Assembly (NCBI GenBank): GCA_947378785.1
Contig: CANCLK010000001.1
Coordinates: forward strand, 61,490-125,489
DNA length: 64,000 bases
Source of the DNA: Comamonadaceae bacterium
GTDB taxonomy: Bacteria; Pseudomonadota; Gammaproteobacteria; Burkholderiales; Burkholderiaceae_C
Reading direction: 5' to 3'
This document shows positions 1 to 8,870 of this stretch, in pieces; within the stretch, counting starts at the first letter, position 1, and each line of letters opens with the position of its first letter. The notes beneath the pieces were generated by a model, which was not told the origin of the DNA, did not search any database, and was given only the letters and a program-made list of their open reading frames with translations. Position numbers and translations under genes: made by a program.

Positions 1-1139
1 GTCTCGGTATGCTCGCCCATCGTTGGTGCAGGACGCACCGGATGCGACCCTGCGCGTACCGGTGAGGCCACCATGCGCACCGGACCATCCGGGTGCTCAA
101 AGTCCAGCAGGCGTTCCTGCTCGGCCACAAAGCCGCTGTCAAGCGCCTGCGCCACGTCATACACCGGCGCCACCGGCACCTTGCCGGCCAGCCGTTCAAT
201 CCACTCCGCAGTCGTCGCAGTTTGCAACACGGCATCGACATCAATGGTCAGTTGATCACGATTGGCCAGACGATCCTTGAACGACTTGTAGGCGTCGCAG
301 ACAGCCCACTCGGGTTTTCCGACTTCGCGCGAAAAAACGCCCCAAAACTTTTCCTTGTTGCACATCAGAAAAATCCAGCCGTCCTGTGTCCTGTACAGCT
401 GACTTGGGGTCAGTGAGGGATGGCTAGACCGCGTCTCACGCGTGATCGCAGTGTCGGCATTGAGGTACCAAGTCGCCACGTAGGCGAGGTTGTGCAGGGC
501 CACGTCAAACAGACTGACGTCGACATCACGGCCGACACCTGAAGATCGCGCGCTGATGATGCCGGCGAGCAAACCCATGGCGGCCGTGGTGCCGGTCATC
601 AGGTCGATGATCGACAGTCCCATGCGAGCGGGTGGGCCATCGGGCTCGCCAGTGAGCGACAGGTAACCCGCCTCGGCCTGCATCAGGTAGTCGTAGCCAG
701 GCCATGCGGCCCGAGAACCGGTACGTCCGTAAGCAGACAAATGACCGCAAACAATTTTAGGGTTAAAAGCTTTCAGCGCCTCATAGGTCAAACCCAGTTT
801 GACTGGCAAGTCACCGCGCAAATTGTTGAACACCACATCAGCCGTCTTGACCAATCGTTGCAATATTTCTTGACCCTCAGCTTGCTTGAGGTCAAGCGTG
901 ATGCTTTTTTTATTGCGGTTGAAGGACTGGTAAAAATGACTGTCGCCTGGGCCAAAATAATGCGGCCCCACGGCCCGACCGACATCGCCGCCATCGTGGT
1001 GATTTTCCACCTTGATGACCTCGGCCCCAAGATCGGCCAGATGCTGCGTGCCAAATGGACCCGCCCCATATTGCTCGATGGCGATGATGCGGACACCTGC
1101 CAGCATGCCAGCTTGAGTGGCAACGGTCTCTGCACTCAT
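1..1139 (-). CDS. CaiB/BaiF-family CoA-transferase (3' end off window)
   Basis: Family III CoA-transferase, which moves CoA between carboxylic acids; the substrate is not identifiable. Reading the minus strand from the ATG at 1139 gives an open frame of about 380 codons to the window edge, with the family N-terminus (IAIEQYGAGPFGTQHLADLG, then AEVIKVE) and the NRNKKSITLDLK segment near residue 70. It is incomplete only because the window stops. The start overlaps the stop of the upstream acyl-CoA dehydrogenase by 4 bp (ATGA), so the two are translationally coupled. It is the most distal visible gene of a minus-strand operon starting near 5239 and probably activates the operon's acid substrate. 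Confidence 0.9.
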   Translation of the reverse strand, partial: MSAETVATQAGMLAGVRIIAIEQYGAGPFGTQHLADLGAEVIKVENHHDGGDVGRAVGPHYFGPGDSHFYQSFNRNKKSITLDLKQAEGQEILQRLVKTADVVFNNLRGDLPVKLGLTYEALKAFNPKIVCGHLSAYGRTGSRAAWPGYDYLMQAEAGYLSLTGEPDGPPARMGLSIIDLMTGTTAAMGLLAGIISARSSGVGRDVDVSLFDVALHNLAYVATWYLNADTAITRETRSSHPSLTPSQLYRTQDGWIFLMCNKEKFWGVFSREVGKPEWAVCDAYKSFKDRLANRDQLTIDVDAVLQTATTAEWIERLAGKVPVAPVYDVAQALDSGFVAEQERLLDFEHPDGPVRMVASPVRAGSHPVRPAPTMGEHTE

Positions 1140-2308
1140 ATCGGGTTCCTCTCGATCACCTGTTTGGCGATGATGATGCGTTGCATTTCGTTGGTGCCCT
1201 CCCCGATCAACAGCAATGGCGAGTCTCGGTATAAGCGCTCGACGTTGTATTCCTTGGAGTAGCCGTAGCCGCCAAAGATGCGCATGGCTTCGAGCGAATT
1301 TTCTTGGGCAGCTTCAGTGGCGAAGTACTTCGCCATGCCGGCTTCCATGTCACAACGCTCGCCGCGGTCATAGGCTTCGGCGGCGGCATACACCAGCAGA
1401 CGCGATGCTTGGGTGCGTGTGGCCATTTCACCGAGCTTGAGCTGAATGGCCTGGTGTTCGCAAATCGGCTTGCCGAAGGTTTTTCGCTGCTGCGAATAAG
1501 CCACGGCTTCGTCAAGCGCAGCTTGCGCGACGCCCAAACCACGTGCAGCCACGTTAATGCGGCCCAGCTCAAGTCCACCCAAAATTTGTTGCAGACCGCG
1601 ACCTTCTATGCCGCCGATCAACCGGCTTACTGGCACGCGGTAATTCTCGAAACTCAGCGCGCAGGTGTCGATGCCTTTGTAGCCCAACTTGTCCAGCTTC
1701 TTGCTGACCGTGAAGCCCGGCCCTTTTTCAGCAATGAGCAAGCTCATGCCTTTGTGGCGCGGCTCGATTTTCGAATCGGTTTTAACCAGCAAGGCGATGC
1801 AGTTGCCGTGCAAGCTGTTGGTGATCCACATCTTGGAGCCGTTGACCACATAGTCACTGCCATCAAGTTTGGCGCTGGTGCGGATCGCTTGCAGATCCGT
1901 GCCGCAGTCGGGTTCGGTCAGGCCGACGCCGCCGCGCAGTTCACCTGTCGCAAAACGCGGCAGGTAATAGTCTTTTTGCTCGGTGGTGCCAAAGCGCTGC
2001 ACAGCCATCGCCATGATCAGATGCGAATTGATGATGCCGGAAATAGACATCCAAACGCGCGACATGCGCTCAATGATCTTGGCGTAGGTGGTCGTGGACA
2101 AACCCAGGCCACCATATTCGGGCGCAATGATGCAACCGAACAAGCCCATGTTCTTCATTTTCTCGACGATCTCCGCTGGGTACGTATCGTTGTGTTCGAG
2201 CTCGCGAACATAAGGTTTCACCTCTGAGTTCAGGAACTTCTCGAGCATGTCGAGAATGAGGTTTTCCTGCTCTTGATCGGCAGGTTCAAATTGATGGCGT
2301 GCGTTCAT
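1136..2308 (-). CDS. acyl-CoA dehydrogenase
   Basis: FAD-dependent alpha,beta-dehydrogenation of an acyl-CoA, electrons passing to ETF. The 390-residue length is normal for the family. It shows the FAD-binding segment GLTEPDCGTD near residue 135, WITNS near 165, the C-terminal QRKTFGKPI motif, and the catalytic-base region GEGTNEMQR near the end. Both ends overlap neighbours by 4 bp (ATGA at 1136-1139 and 2305-2308), so it is co-translated with the CoA-transferase and the MmgE/PrpD gene. The substrate is probably a short or branched acyl- or dicarboxyl-CoA, judged only from context. Confidence 0.93.
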   Translation of the reverse strand: MNARHQFEPADQEQENLILDMLEKFLNSEVKPYVRELEHNDTYPAEIVEKMKNMGLFGCIIAPEYGGLGLSTTTYAKIIERMSRVWMSISGIINSHLIMAMAVQRFGTTEQKDYYLPRFATGELRGGVGLTEPDCGTDLQAIRTSAKLDGSDYVVNGSKMWITNSLHGNCIALLVKTDSKIEPRHKGMSLLIAEKGPGFTVSKKLDKLGYKGIDTCALSFENYRVPVSRLIGGIEGRGLQQILGGLELGRINVAARGLGVAQAALDEAVAYSQQRKTFGKPICEHQAIQLKLGEMATRTQASRLLVYAAAEAYDRGERCDMEAGMAKYFATEAAQENSLEAMRIFGGYGYSKEYNVERLYRDSPLLLIGEGTNEMQRIIIAKQVIERNPI

Positions 2309-3702
2309 GTGTTGTCCAGTTGAGCTTTGACGCCCAGAAGTTGTGCCAGTGAAGCGGCGGAGTGCTGTTCCAAATCCAGAACAGCATTCAGAATGCTGTC
2401 GGCATGTGTGCGGGACACAGCCCGAGCAGCGTTGTCTTGAAACTTTTCAATGATGTCGGTGTTGCTGATCGGGCGGCCAGGTGCACCGCGGTTGATCGGC
2501 TCGTGATGTTGCAACACGCGGCCATCTTCCAGCTCGACGATGACCTCGCCGCCGTAGTAGCGCGGGAAGTCAGCATTCGGATCGATTTCGCAAGTGACTT
2601 TGGCGGCCAGGGCGCGGGTCTGAGAGTCGGTGTAAGCGGACGGTTCTAACGCGTCCAGCGTGAAGCAACCAAAGCGCAAGCCTGTGGCTACAGAGTACGG
2701 AATGCTAAATTGCGCTTCGTAGGCATTGGCCGGTTGTCGCTTACTCTCGATCGGCTCGCAGACAATTTTCATGACGCCCTCGGGCAAGCGTGCAACGATA
2801 CGTTTCACCGCAGCGCCCTGCCATTGCGCATGCAGAGTGCTGGCCGCATCCGCGCAGGCGTGTGTGAAATGGCAGGCTGGAATCGGCTTGACCGCAATGT
2901 TGAGTGTTTCCCAGACGCTCCCCAAGCCGTCGGTGACGATGTTCAGATCACAGCGTTCAGCGAGTGCGCCCAGGTGACTGTTGTAAAGACCAAAGCGCCC
3001 CTCGTAGGTGGCACGGGGACCGACGAAACCGTGTTTGGCTAAAGTCGCCGCGGTGATGGCACTGGTGCCGGCCCAACCCGGATGCAGACGTTTGGTCCAG
3101 GCACCATCTTGTAAGAACTCCAGACTGCCACTGGCCAGGGACAGTGCGATGCCCTGTGCATCGACCCATTGCGCCTGCTCCAGATGCATCAAATGCGCTG
3201 CCGCCAAGGTACAGCCAAAAGTGCCAATCAAACCCGTCGGATGGAAGCCTACTTGGTGAAATGCACCGTGTGCAGCAGCCCCCAATCGAATAGCCGTTTC
3301 AACACCCAGCAGATAGGCCGCCAAAAGATCACGACCGCTGGCCTGACGATGAGCCGCCAGACCGAGCGCAGTCGGCAGTACTGACGTGGTGGCATGAAGA
3401 ACACCACGCGGATGCGTGTCGTCGTAATCCAGACCATGAATCAGCAACGCATTCATAGCGACGGCATCGCGCACAGGCAGTTGAACGCCACAGCCGATGA
3501 CGGGCACGCCACCAGCGCCGCCCCCCAGCTCTTGGAAAGCCGCAAGACTTTTCCGAGCAAAGTCGTATTGCGTACTGGCCAGCGCAATGCCCAGTGCATC
3601 AAGCATCAAATGCACGGCGCGCAAGCGTACTTCTGCAGGCACGCTGTCTAGCGTGAAGCCATGCCCGTAGTCGGCCAGACGTTCAGAGATTAAAGAACTC
3701 AT
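2305..3702 (-). CDS. MmgE/PrpD-family dehydratase
   Basis: Member of the 2-methylcitrate dehydratase superfamily, which removes or adds water on hydroxy-di/tricarboxylic acids. About 465 residues, usual for the family; the all-helical N-terminal part has the signature HGLDYDDTHP near residue 80, followed by THAT-like and HPTGLIGTFG segments. I start at the ATG at 3702 (MSSLISERLADYG), one base after the stop of the Bug protein gene, rather than at an upstream codon inside that gene. The gene is not next to prpB or prpC, so a methylcitrate-cycle role is not supported; it likely acts on the substrate imported by the neighbouring Bug protein. Confidence 0.9.
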   Translation of the reverse strand: MSSLISERLADYGHGFTLDSVPAEVRLRAVHLMLDALGIALASTQYDFARKSLAAFQELGGGAGGVPVIGCGVQLPVRDAVAMNALLIHGLDYDDTHPRGVLHATTSVLPTALGLAAHRQASGRDLLAAYLLGVETAIRLGAAAHGAFHQVGFHPTGLIGTFGCTLAAAHLMHLEQAQWVDAQGIALSLASGSLEFLQDGAWTKRLHPGWAGTSAITAATLAKHGFVGPRATYEGRFGLYNSHLGALAERCDLNIVTDGLGSVWETLNIAVKPIPACHFTHACADAASTLHAQWQGAAVKRIVARLPEGVMKIVCEPIESKRQPANAYEAQFSIPYSVATGLRFGCFTLDALEPSAYTDSQTRALAAKVTCEIDPNADFPRYYGGEVIVELEDGRVLQHHEPINRGAPGRPISNTDIIEKFQDNAARAVSRTHADSILNAVLDLEQHSAASLAQLLGVKAQLDNT

Positions 3703-3703
3703 C

Positions 3704-4687
3704 TCAATCGACCTTGGCACCAGACAACTTGACGGCAATCGCCCACTTGTCGATTTCAGTTTGGATATAACGCGAAAATTCTTCCGGACGTGACAGCATC
3801 GGCTCAGCGCCGAGGCTGGTCAGTTGCTCACGCACATCGGGGGCATCGAGCCAAGTCGAACTCAAGGCCTTGTGCAAGGTCTCGATGATTTCTTTCGGCG
3901 TCCCCTTTGGAGCAACGATGCCAATCCAGGCTGGTGCTTCAAAATTGCCAAGCCCTGCTTCTGCCATGGTGGGGACGTTCGGCACGGCTGGGTTACGGGC
4001 CTTACTGGCGACGGCCAGCAGGCGCAACTTGCCGCTGCGGGCGTGCGGGATCAAGGCCGCGCCCGTGTCGATCATCACCGGCACTTGACCACCAATCAAA
4101 TCAGTCACGGCGGGAGGGCTGCCCTTGTAAGGAACATGAACCATGTTGATACCCTGGGCGTGTTTGAAAAGCTCCATCGTCAAATGGCTGGTGACGCCAC
4201 TGCCAGAAGAGGCGTAATTGATCTTGCCAGGGTTGGCCTTGGCTTCACGCACGAGGTCGCCAGCCGTTTGCGCCACAAAGCTCGGATTGCTAGCGAGGAA
4301 CAGCGGCACGATCGCCAGCTGACTGATGGGCACAAAATCTCTGAGCGGGTGATAAGGCAGCTTTGAATACAAGCTCACATTGATGGCCAGTGGCCCGCTG
4401 GAGCCGACCAACAAGGTGTAGCCATCGGGATTGGCCTTGGCCACCATTTCGGCACCGATGATGCCAGCAGCACCTGGTTTGTTATCGACGAACACAGACT
4501 GCTGCAAGACTTCTTGCAATTTCCTCGCTGCCACCCGGGCAATGATGTCCGTGGCCTGCCCAGGGGGAAAGCCCACCACAATGCGGATTGTTTTTTCTGG
4601 GTAGGCAGCAAGTGCACTGCCCACCACACTGCTCAGAGCCAGTGCAGCCAATGCGCAAGCGGCACAGCGGGTGAATGTATATTTCAT
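3704..4687 (-). CDS. Bug/TctC-family periplasmic solute-binding protein
   Basis: Extracytoplasmic receptor of the tripartite tricarboxylate transporter (TTT) type, binding carboxylates in the periplasm. 327 residues with a Sec signal peptide (hydrophobic AALALSSVVGSALA, cleavage near residue 28), the mature start YPEKTIRIVVGFPPG, and the family segments NKPGAAG and MVHVPYKGSPPA. No TctA or TctB membrane gene is adjacent, as is common for orphan Bug proteins in Burkholderiales. It sits between MaoC and MmgE/PrpD in one operon, so it probably captures the acid those enzymes degrade. Confidence 0.93.
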   Translation of the reverse strand: MKYTFTRCAACALAALALSSVVGSALAAYPEKTIRIVVGFPPGQATDIIARVAARKLQEVLQQSVFVDNKPGAAGIIGAEMVAKANPDGYTLLVGSSGPLAINVSLYSKLPYHPLRDFVPISQLAIVPLFLASNPSFVAQTAGDLVREAKANPGKINYASSGSGVTSHLTMELFKHAQGINMVHVPYKGSPPAVTDLIGGQVPVMIDTGAALIPHARSGKLRLLAVASKARNPAVPNVPTMAEAGLGNFEAPAWIGIVAPKGTPKEIIETLHKALSSTWLDAPDVREQLTSLGAEPMLSRPEEFSRYIQTEIDKWAIAVKLSGAKVD

Positions 4688-4729
4688 TTTTTTGTCTCCT
4701 GGTTTTTTTGACTCAACTGCCTGTATCGA

Positions 4730-5239
4730 TCAGATGTCGTCGTTCACGCCGTGTCCTCGGCGAGCCACCAAAAATGTCCGCTGAAACGCCATCACCTGAA
4801 CTTTCTTTTGATTGAAGGCGGTGGTTTTGACAGTGACAATCCCTTGGCCCGGACGCGACTTGGATTCACGTTTTTCGAGCACCTGAGTTTCGGCATACAA
4901 CGTGTCGCCAGCAAAGACCGGCGCGGAGATGTCGATGTCTTTCCAGCCGAGGTTGGCAATCGCCTTCCCACTCACGTCATTGACTGTCATACCGACCACC
5001 ACGGCTAAGGTCAGGGGGCTGTTGATCAACAATTTCCCAAATTCACTCTTGGCCGCAAATGCGGCATCACAGTGCATCGGGTGCTGATTCATCGTCAGCA
5101 GCGCGAACTGAATGTTGTCGTTGTCCGTCAAAGTGCGGCCTGGTCTGTGCTCGTACACATCACCGACCGTGAAGTCTTCAAGATATCGACCGTAAGACGC
5201 ACGGTAACGCTGGGGAGCAATTTCAACGGCTGACAACAT
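4730..5239 (-). CDS. MaoC-family hydratase
   Basis: Hot-dog-fold enoyl-CoA hydratase/dehydratase. About 169 residues; near residue 45-65 it has the family pattern around TDNDNIQFALLTMNQHPMH, with the Asp and His expected in the active site. The ATG at 5239 is chosen over one 54 bp upstream because AGGAGA lies 6-7 bases before it. It is first in the minus-strand operon that continues through the Bug protein, MmgE/PrpD, acyl-CoA dehydrogenase and CoA-transferase, with two palindromes directly upstream. The enzyme set resembles breakdown of a branched dicarboxylate as CoA thioesters, but the substrate is inference. Confidence 0.88.
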   Translation of the reverse strand: MLSAVEIAPQRYRASYGRYLEDFTVGDVYEHRPGRTLTDNDNIQFALLTMNQHPMHCDAAFAAKSEFGKLLINSPLTLAVVVGMTVNDVSGKAIANLGWKDIDISAPVFAGDTLYAETQVLEKRESKSRPGQGIVTVKTTAFNQKKVQVMAFQRTFLVARRGHGVNDDI

Positions 5240-5255
5240 GGGGAATCTCCTGGGT

Positions 5256-5297
5256 AAAACAGTATTGGCTGTTTTGTTTATTTGTACGAACAAATAA
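5256..5297 (-). promoter_or_regulatory. two tandem palindromes upstream of the MaoC operon
   Basis: Two inverted repeats lie side by side just upstream of the MaoC start. One (5256-5275) has 7-bp arms AAAACAG/CTGTTTT around 6 bp; the other (5278-5297) has 8-bp arms TTATTTGT/ACAAATAA around 4 bp. Their centres are 22 bp apart, about two helical turns, and they sit where a promoter for the operon should be. They look like operator sites for a dimeric regulator, but no regulator gene is adjacent. Confidence 0.5.
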
Positions 5298-5361
5298 GTT
5301 TACCCAAAGAAGTTGTCTCATCAAAATTGGTAGAAACCCTGTTCAGAGCCTCGATGAATGC

Positions 5362-5399
5362 AAAAAAAGCGTGGCCCGTTTTCACAGACCACGCTTTTT
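5362..5399 (-). terminator. rho-independent terminator
   Basis: Stem AAAAAGCGTGG/CCACGCTTTTT with a 14-base loop, followed on the minus strand by a U-run. It lies 44 bp past the stop of the Bug protein gene at 5443 and separates that transcript from the MaoC operon. The A/T flanks make it potentially bidirectional. Confidence 0.85.
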
Positions 5400-5442
5400 A
5401 GAAAGCCAACCCGGATCACCGGGCCATACTCAAACAGTCAAC

Positions 5443-6444
5443 TCACTGCGGTTCGATCTTGGCTTCTTGAATCGCCTTGGCCCACTTCGCACTTTCAGCC
5501 TTGGAGCGCTGTCCTAGTGCCTCAGGCGTACCGGGTTCGGTCTCAAAACCGAGGGCCGCGAAACGCTCCAAAATGTCTTTGTTGTTGGCTGCAATATTGA
5601 TCGCACGGTTCAGTTTCAGGATGACGTCAGTTGGCGTCCCTGCGGGTGCAAACACCGCAAAATAAGCAATTAACTCGTAGTCCTTCAGACCCAGCGCTTC
5701 ATTGACCGTAGGCAATTCAGGAATAGCCATTGAGCGCTTGGTTGATGTGACGGCTAGGCCGCGAACCTTGCCAGCTTTGACTTGCGGGAGCATGACCGCA
5801 AAGTCTGCGGTGAACAAATTAACTTGACCACCAATCAGATCGGTCATGGCGGCTGGGCCGCTTTTGTAAGGGATGTTGGTCATCTTGATATTGGCCATGC
5901 TGGCCAATACCTCGGTGGACACCAACTGCGATGTGCTGGCGCTGGCGAAGGTCACGTGCGTCGGCTTGGCTTTGGCCATGGCGACGAGGTCTTTCAGCGT
6001 TTTGGCTGGCAAATCGTTGTTGACGGCCACAATCAGCGGCACCGAACCCAAATAAGCCACTGGGGCAAAAGCCGTGTCTTGGTCATAAGGCAGCTTCTTC
6101 ATCAGACTTTTCAGCGCCGCGTTGGTGCTGTTGGTGCCGACCAAAATGGTGTAGCCATCAGGTGCAGACTTGGCCACGAAGTCAGCACCCAACATGCCGT
6201 TAACACCGGCCTTGTTGTCAACGATCACCGGTTGTTCGAGGATTTCAGAAATCTTGGCGGCAAAGGCGCGCGCAATCTGGTCCGTTGCACTGCCGGCCGC
6301 AAACGGCACGATGGCCTTGATGGGCTTGCTCGGATAAGTTTGAGCGCTGGCCGAGGCGGCGTAAAGACTGAATGCCGCGACGCAGCTGGTGAGCAGGCAT
6401 TGGACGGCAGCTAAAGCGTGAGCAGGACGAAGAAATGCGTTCAT
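5443..6444 (-). CDS. Bug/TctC-family periplasmic solute-binding protein
   Basis: Second orphan TTT-type receptor, 333 residues. A long signal peptide (hydrophobic stretch to about residue 34, ending SASAQ) is followed by YPSKPIKAIVPFAAGSATDQ, with NKAGVNG near residue 80 and NIPYKSGPAAMTDLIGGQV near residue 185. It lies 77 bp downstream of the AtuA-type pair, all on the minus strand, so it may be the last gene of that unit and deliver its substrate. Transcription ends at the hairpin at 5362-5399. Confidence 0.93.
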   Translation of the reverse strand: MNAFLRPAHALAAVQCLLTSCVAAFSLYAASASAQTYPSKPIKAIVPFAAGSATDQIARAFAAKISEILEQPVIVDNKAGVNGMLGADFVAKSAPDGYTILVGTNSTNAALKSLMKKLPYDQDTAFAPVAYLGSVPLIVAVNNDLPAKTLKDLVAMAKAKPTHVTFASASTSQLVSTEVLASMANIKMTNIPYKSGPAAMTDLIGGQVNLFTADFAVMLPQVKAGKVRGLAVTSTKRSMAIPELPTVNEALGLKDYELIAYFAVFAPAGTPTDVILKLNRAINIAANNKDILERFAALGFETEPGTPEALGQRSKAESAKWAKAIQEAKIEPQ

Positions 6445-6521
6445 GGGGAGTCTCCGGAAATGAGCTGATGATTATTGCGCATGAAGGCCGCCCTGAACTG
6501 ATAAAAACCATGGGCTAACCC

Positions 6522-6845
6522 TCATCGAAATGCGGCATCAGCCTCGCTCAAAACCATACCGAGCAGTCCGGAAGCCAGACATTTACCATGCGCGTCCAAT
6601 GCCAGAGAGCGTGTGACACCACCGCCCAAGGCACTGTGCATGACAAAATTGAGCGCACCCAAATGAGGTAGGCAGTAGCGCTCCACCGAACCCTGAACAA
6701 TGCCTTGGTAGTGCGCCTTCACTCGCTCAGGTGTCAATAGTTTTTCAAGCAGCGGGTAGTGCTTGGCGTCATAGGCAATCACCGACAGCGTGCTGCGGTT
6801 GCCTTTGTCACCGGTGCGGGCATGGGCAATGTCTCTGAGCAGCAT
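6522..6845 (-). CDS. AtuA C-terminal-like small protein
   Basis: 107-residue protein resembling the ferredoxin-fold domain found at the C-terminus of AtuA-type (acyclic terpene utilisation) proteins; the opening LLRDIAHARTGDKGN is typical of that domain. It starts 1 bp after the stop of the larger AtuA-like gene, so the two are co-translated and probably form one complex that other species encode as a single chain. Biochemical activity of the family is not established. Confidence 0.8.
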   Translation of the reverse strand: MLLRDIAHARTGDKGNRSTLSVIAYDAKHYPLLEKLLTPERVKAHYQGIVQGSVERYCLPHLGALNFVMHSALGGGVTRSLALDAHGKCLASGLLGMVLSEADAAFR

Positions 6846-6846
6846 G

Positions 6847-8202
6847 TCAGTTCTCCAAAATCAAAACAGACGGGGTGACCCAATCACGCGGGATCAATAC
6901 CGAGGCAGCCGCGATGACTTCGCGCACGTGCTTGGTAGCGCCGCCGCCGCTGGCCGGGCCGTTCAAATAGAGCGCTTCAACTTCATTGACAACGTCTTGC
7001 GCTTGTTCGACTGTCGCCACGCGCATGACCAAGCGCAAGCGCAGTTCACTCGGTTCACTGGCGGGCATGATCCGATCGCCCAAGATGGTGTTGACACCGA
7101 TCAACTCGTAGCGGCTTTCGCAGTCGGCAAAACCGGCTTCGTTCAAACGAACCCGCAACACATCCAAGGCCAGTTGGCCGCGCGCTAAGGCACCGGGTCC
7201 TGCATAGGAAATCTGTCCGTCAGCAATAAAACCTTCGCGGTGCCCGACCGTGACTTTCAGGGTGTCTGGGCGCGGCTGCCCTGCCCCACCGCTCACTTGA
7301 ACACGGTCTGGGCCGATCTGCGTCAAACGAACCTGCGAAAAATCAGCCACTACATCCGGTTGCAAATAGCGCGCAGGATTTTCAATTTCATAAAGCAGTT
7401 GTTCGGTGCAGGTAGCAGTGGTCACGCAACCACCAGAACCCGCCACCTTGGTGATCACCGCATCACCGGAGCTATCGACCTCGGCCAACGGAAAGCCGAG
7501 ATGTGCCAAGTCCGGCACATCTCGGTAACCGGGGTCTGCGAAATAACCACCCGTGATTTGGCCTGCGCACTCCAACAAATGCCCAACCAAAACGCCTTTA
7601 CCCAGCCGCATCCAATCGTCCGCAGCCCAGCCAAAAGTATGGATCAGCGGCGCCAAAAACAAGGCTGGGTCAGCCACCCGGCCGGTGATGATGACGTGCG
7701 CATCGGTCTGCAGCGCGGGCAAGAGTGCATCCGCGCCCAAGTAAACGTTCGCTGAAATCAGCTCGTCTTTGAGCGATGCAAGTGTCTGGGTCGACTCCAT
7801 CAGCGGCAATGCCATCCCCCGCGCGCTCAAGACTTCCAGCACATCGTCACCCAACACCACAGCTACCTTGACCTGCGGGAGGCCCAGTTCGAGCGCCACC
7901 CGCAAGACTTCGTAGCCCGCCTTCAAAGGGTTGGCCGCGCCCATGTTGGTGATGATGCGCACGCCCTGTTGCATGCACGGACCGAGCACCGCCTGCATGC
8001 GTTTGGTCAGCAAGGGGTCAAAACCGCGGTCGGGGTGTTTGCTGCGCTCCAGCTGGGCCAGCGCAATCGTGCGCTCAGCGAGGCACTCAAACACGAGGTA
8101 GTCGAGCTGCCCTTTTTCGGCCAATTCGAGCGCAGGCAGAATACGGTCGCCTGCGTAGCCTGCGCCAGAGCCAATGCGCACGGTGAGATTCGGTGATGTC
8201 AT
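6847..8202 (-). CDS. AtuA-like (DUF1446) protein
   Basis: About 451 residues, similar to the main domain of AtuA from acyclic terpene/citronellol degradation; the start VRIGSGAGYAGDR and segments IITNMGAANP and VLVGHLLECAGQITGG are characteristic. I favour the ATG at 8202 because the family begins at this point, but no good ribosome-binding site precedes it; an in-frame GTG at 8241 would add 13 residues. The other atu genes (geranyl-CoA carboxylase and so on) are absent, so terpene use should not be assumed. Family members occur beside Bug proteins and acyl-CoA enzymes in Burkholderiales, which fits a carboxylic acid role. Confidence 0.85.
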   Translation of the reverse strand: MTSPNLTVRIGSGAGYAGDRILPALELAEKGQLDYLVFECLAERTIALAQLERSKHPDRGFDPLLTKRMQAVLGPCMQQGVRIITNMGAANPLKAGYEVLRVALELGLPQVKVAVVLGDDVLEVLSARGMALPLMESTQTLASLKDELISANVYLGADALLPALQTDAHVIITGRVADPALFLAPLIHTFGWAADDWMRLGKGVLVGHLLECAGQITGGYFADPGYRDVPDLAHLGFPLAEVDSSGDAVITKVAGSGGCVTTATCTEQLLYEIENPARYLQPDVVADFSQVRLTQIGPDRVQVSGGAGQPRPDTLKVTVGHREGFIADGQISYAGPGALARGQLALDVLRVRLNEAGFADCESRYELIGVNTILGDRIMPASEPSELRLRLVMRVATVEQAQDVVNEVEALYLNGPASGGGATKHVREVIAAASVLIPRDWVTPSVLILEN

Positions 8203-8253
8203 GGAGGTGATCAAAAAACTGACGGGCGGCCAGTGTGTCACATCCGGGCGGCG

Positions 8254-8793
8254 TCAGCTGCGTTGTGACGGGCCGCCAATGTTGAAATACGATGCTGTCC
8301 ATTTAAGGACATAAGCACCGATCAGTGCGCCATTGAAATCGCCCAGCATCATCCACAACAGTTGATGAGGTGACACCAGTTGTGCAGGGTCAAAAATCGT
8401 CCACACAACGTGATGCACAAGCGCATTGGCCAGGCAATAACCGAGGGTGACGATGGCCAGGTCTTTCAAGGACAGCAGATTCACGTCGCGGCCGGTGTAA
8501 AACCGAAAAAGGATCACGGCCAATAACGGGCCCGAGGCGGAACAAAGCACATTCATGAAACCGACCACGGAATGGTCTTTAAACACCATCATCAAAAAAA
8601 TACCGCCCAGAGCGGTCGCCAATGTTCCCTTGACTTTGCCAAGCACCAGAACATTCAGCATGCGGATGAAAGCGGGCAGGTAGATCAACCCCACATGCGG
8701 GGTGATCTCCAAAGAAGTGAAAATCCAACCATTCGCAACATGAATTAGCGGATAAGAAAGGGCCGACAGTAGCGTCAGGAAAATCTCGAACAT
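8254..8793 (-). CDS. predicted integral membrane protein, unknown function
   Basis: 179 residues with about five hydrophobic segments, including LIYLPAFIRMLNVLVLG, ATALGGIFLMMVF and LLAVILFRFYTG. The arrangement loosely recalls the membrane sensor domains (MASE type) of signalling proteins, but there is no attached catalytic domain and I do not recognise the family. It ends 51 bp before the AtuA-like start at 8202 and may share its transcript, or may stand alone. The coding call rests on the consistent hydrophobic pattern and normal codon use. Confidence 0.7.
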   Translation of the reverse strand: MFEIFLTLLSALSYPLIHVANGWIFTSLEITPHVGLIYLPAFIRMLNVLVLGKVKGTLATALGGIFLMMVFKDHSVVGFMNVLCSASGPLLAVILFRFYTGRDVNLLSLKDLAIVTLGYCLANALVHHVVWTIFDPAQLVSPHQLLWMMLGDFNGALIGAYVLKWTASYFNIGGPSQRS

Positions 8794-8870
8794 GGCAGTA
8801 TCAGCAGGCTTGTGGGTCCATCCGGAAAGATCTCACGGTCGCGGCAAACAAGCTTTCAAGTGCGGAGATT

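Noticed and set aside
1..1139. Frameshifted or broken CoA-transferase at the left edge
   Set aside because: The minus-strand frame from 1139 is open to the window end; it is cut only by the window.
6522..8202. AtuA split by a frameshift
   Set aside because: The small second gene has its own ATG one base after the stop, and separate genes of this size occur in the family, so a natural split is more likely.
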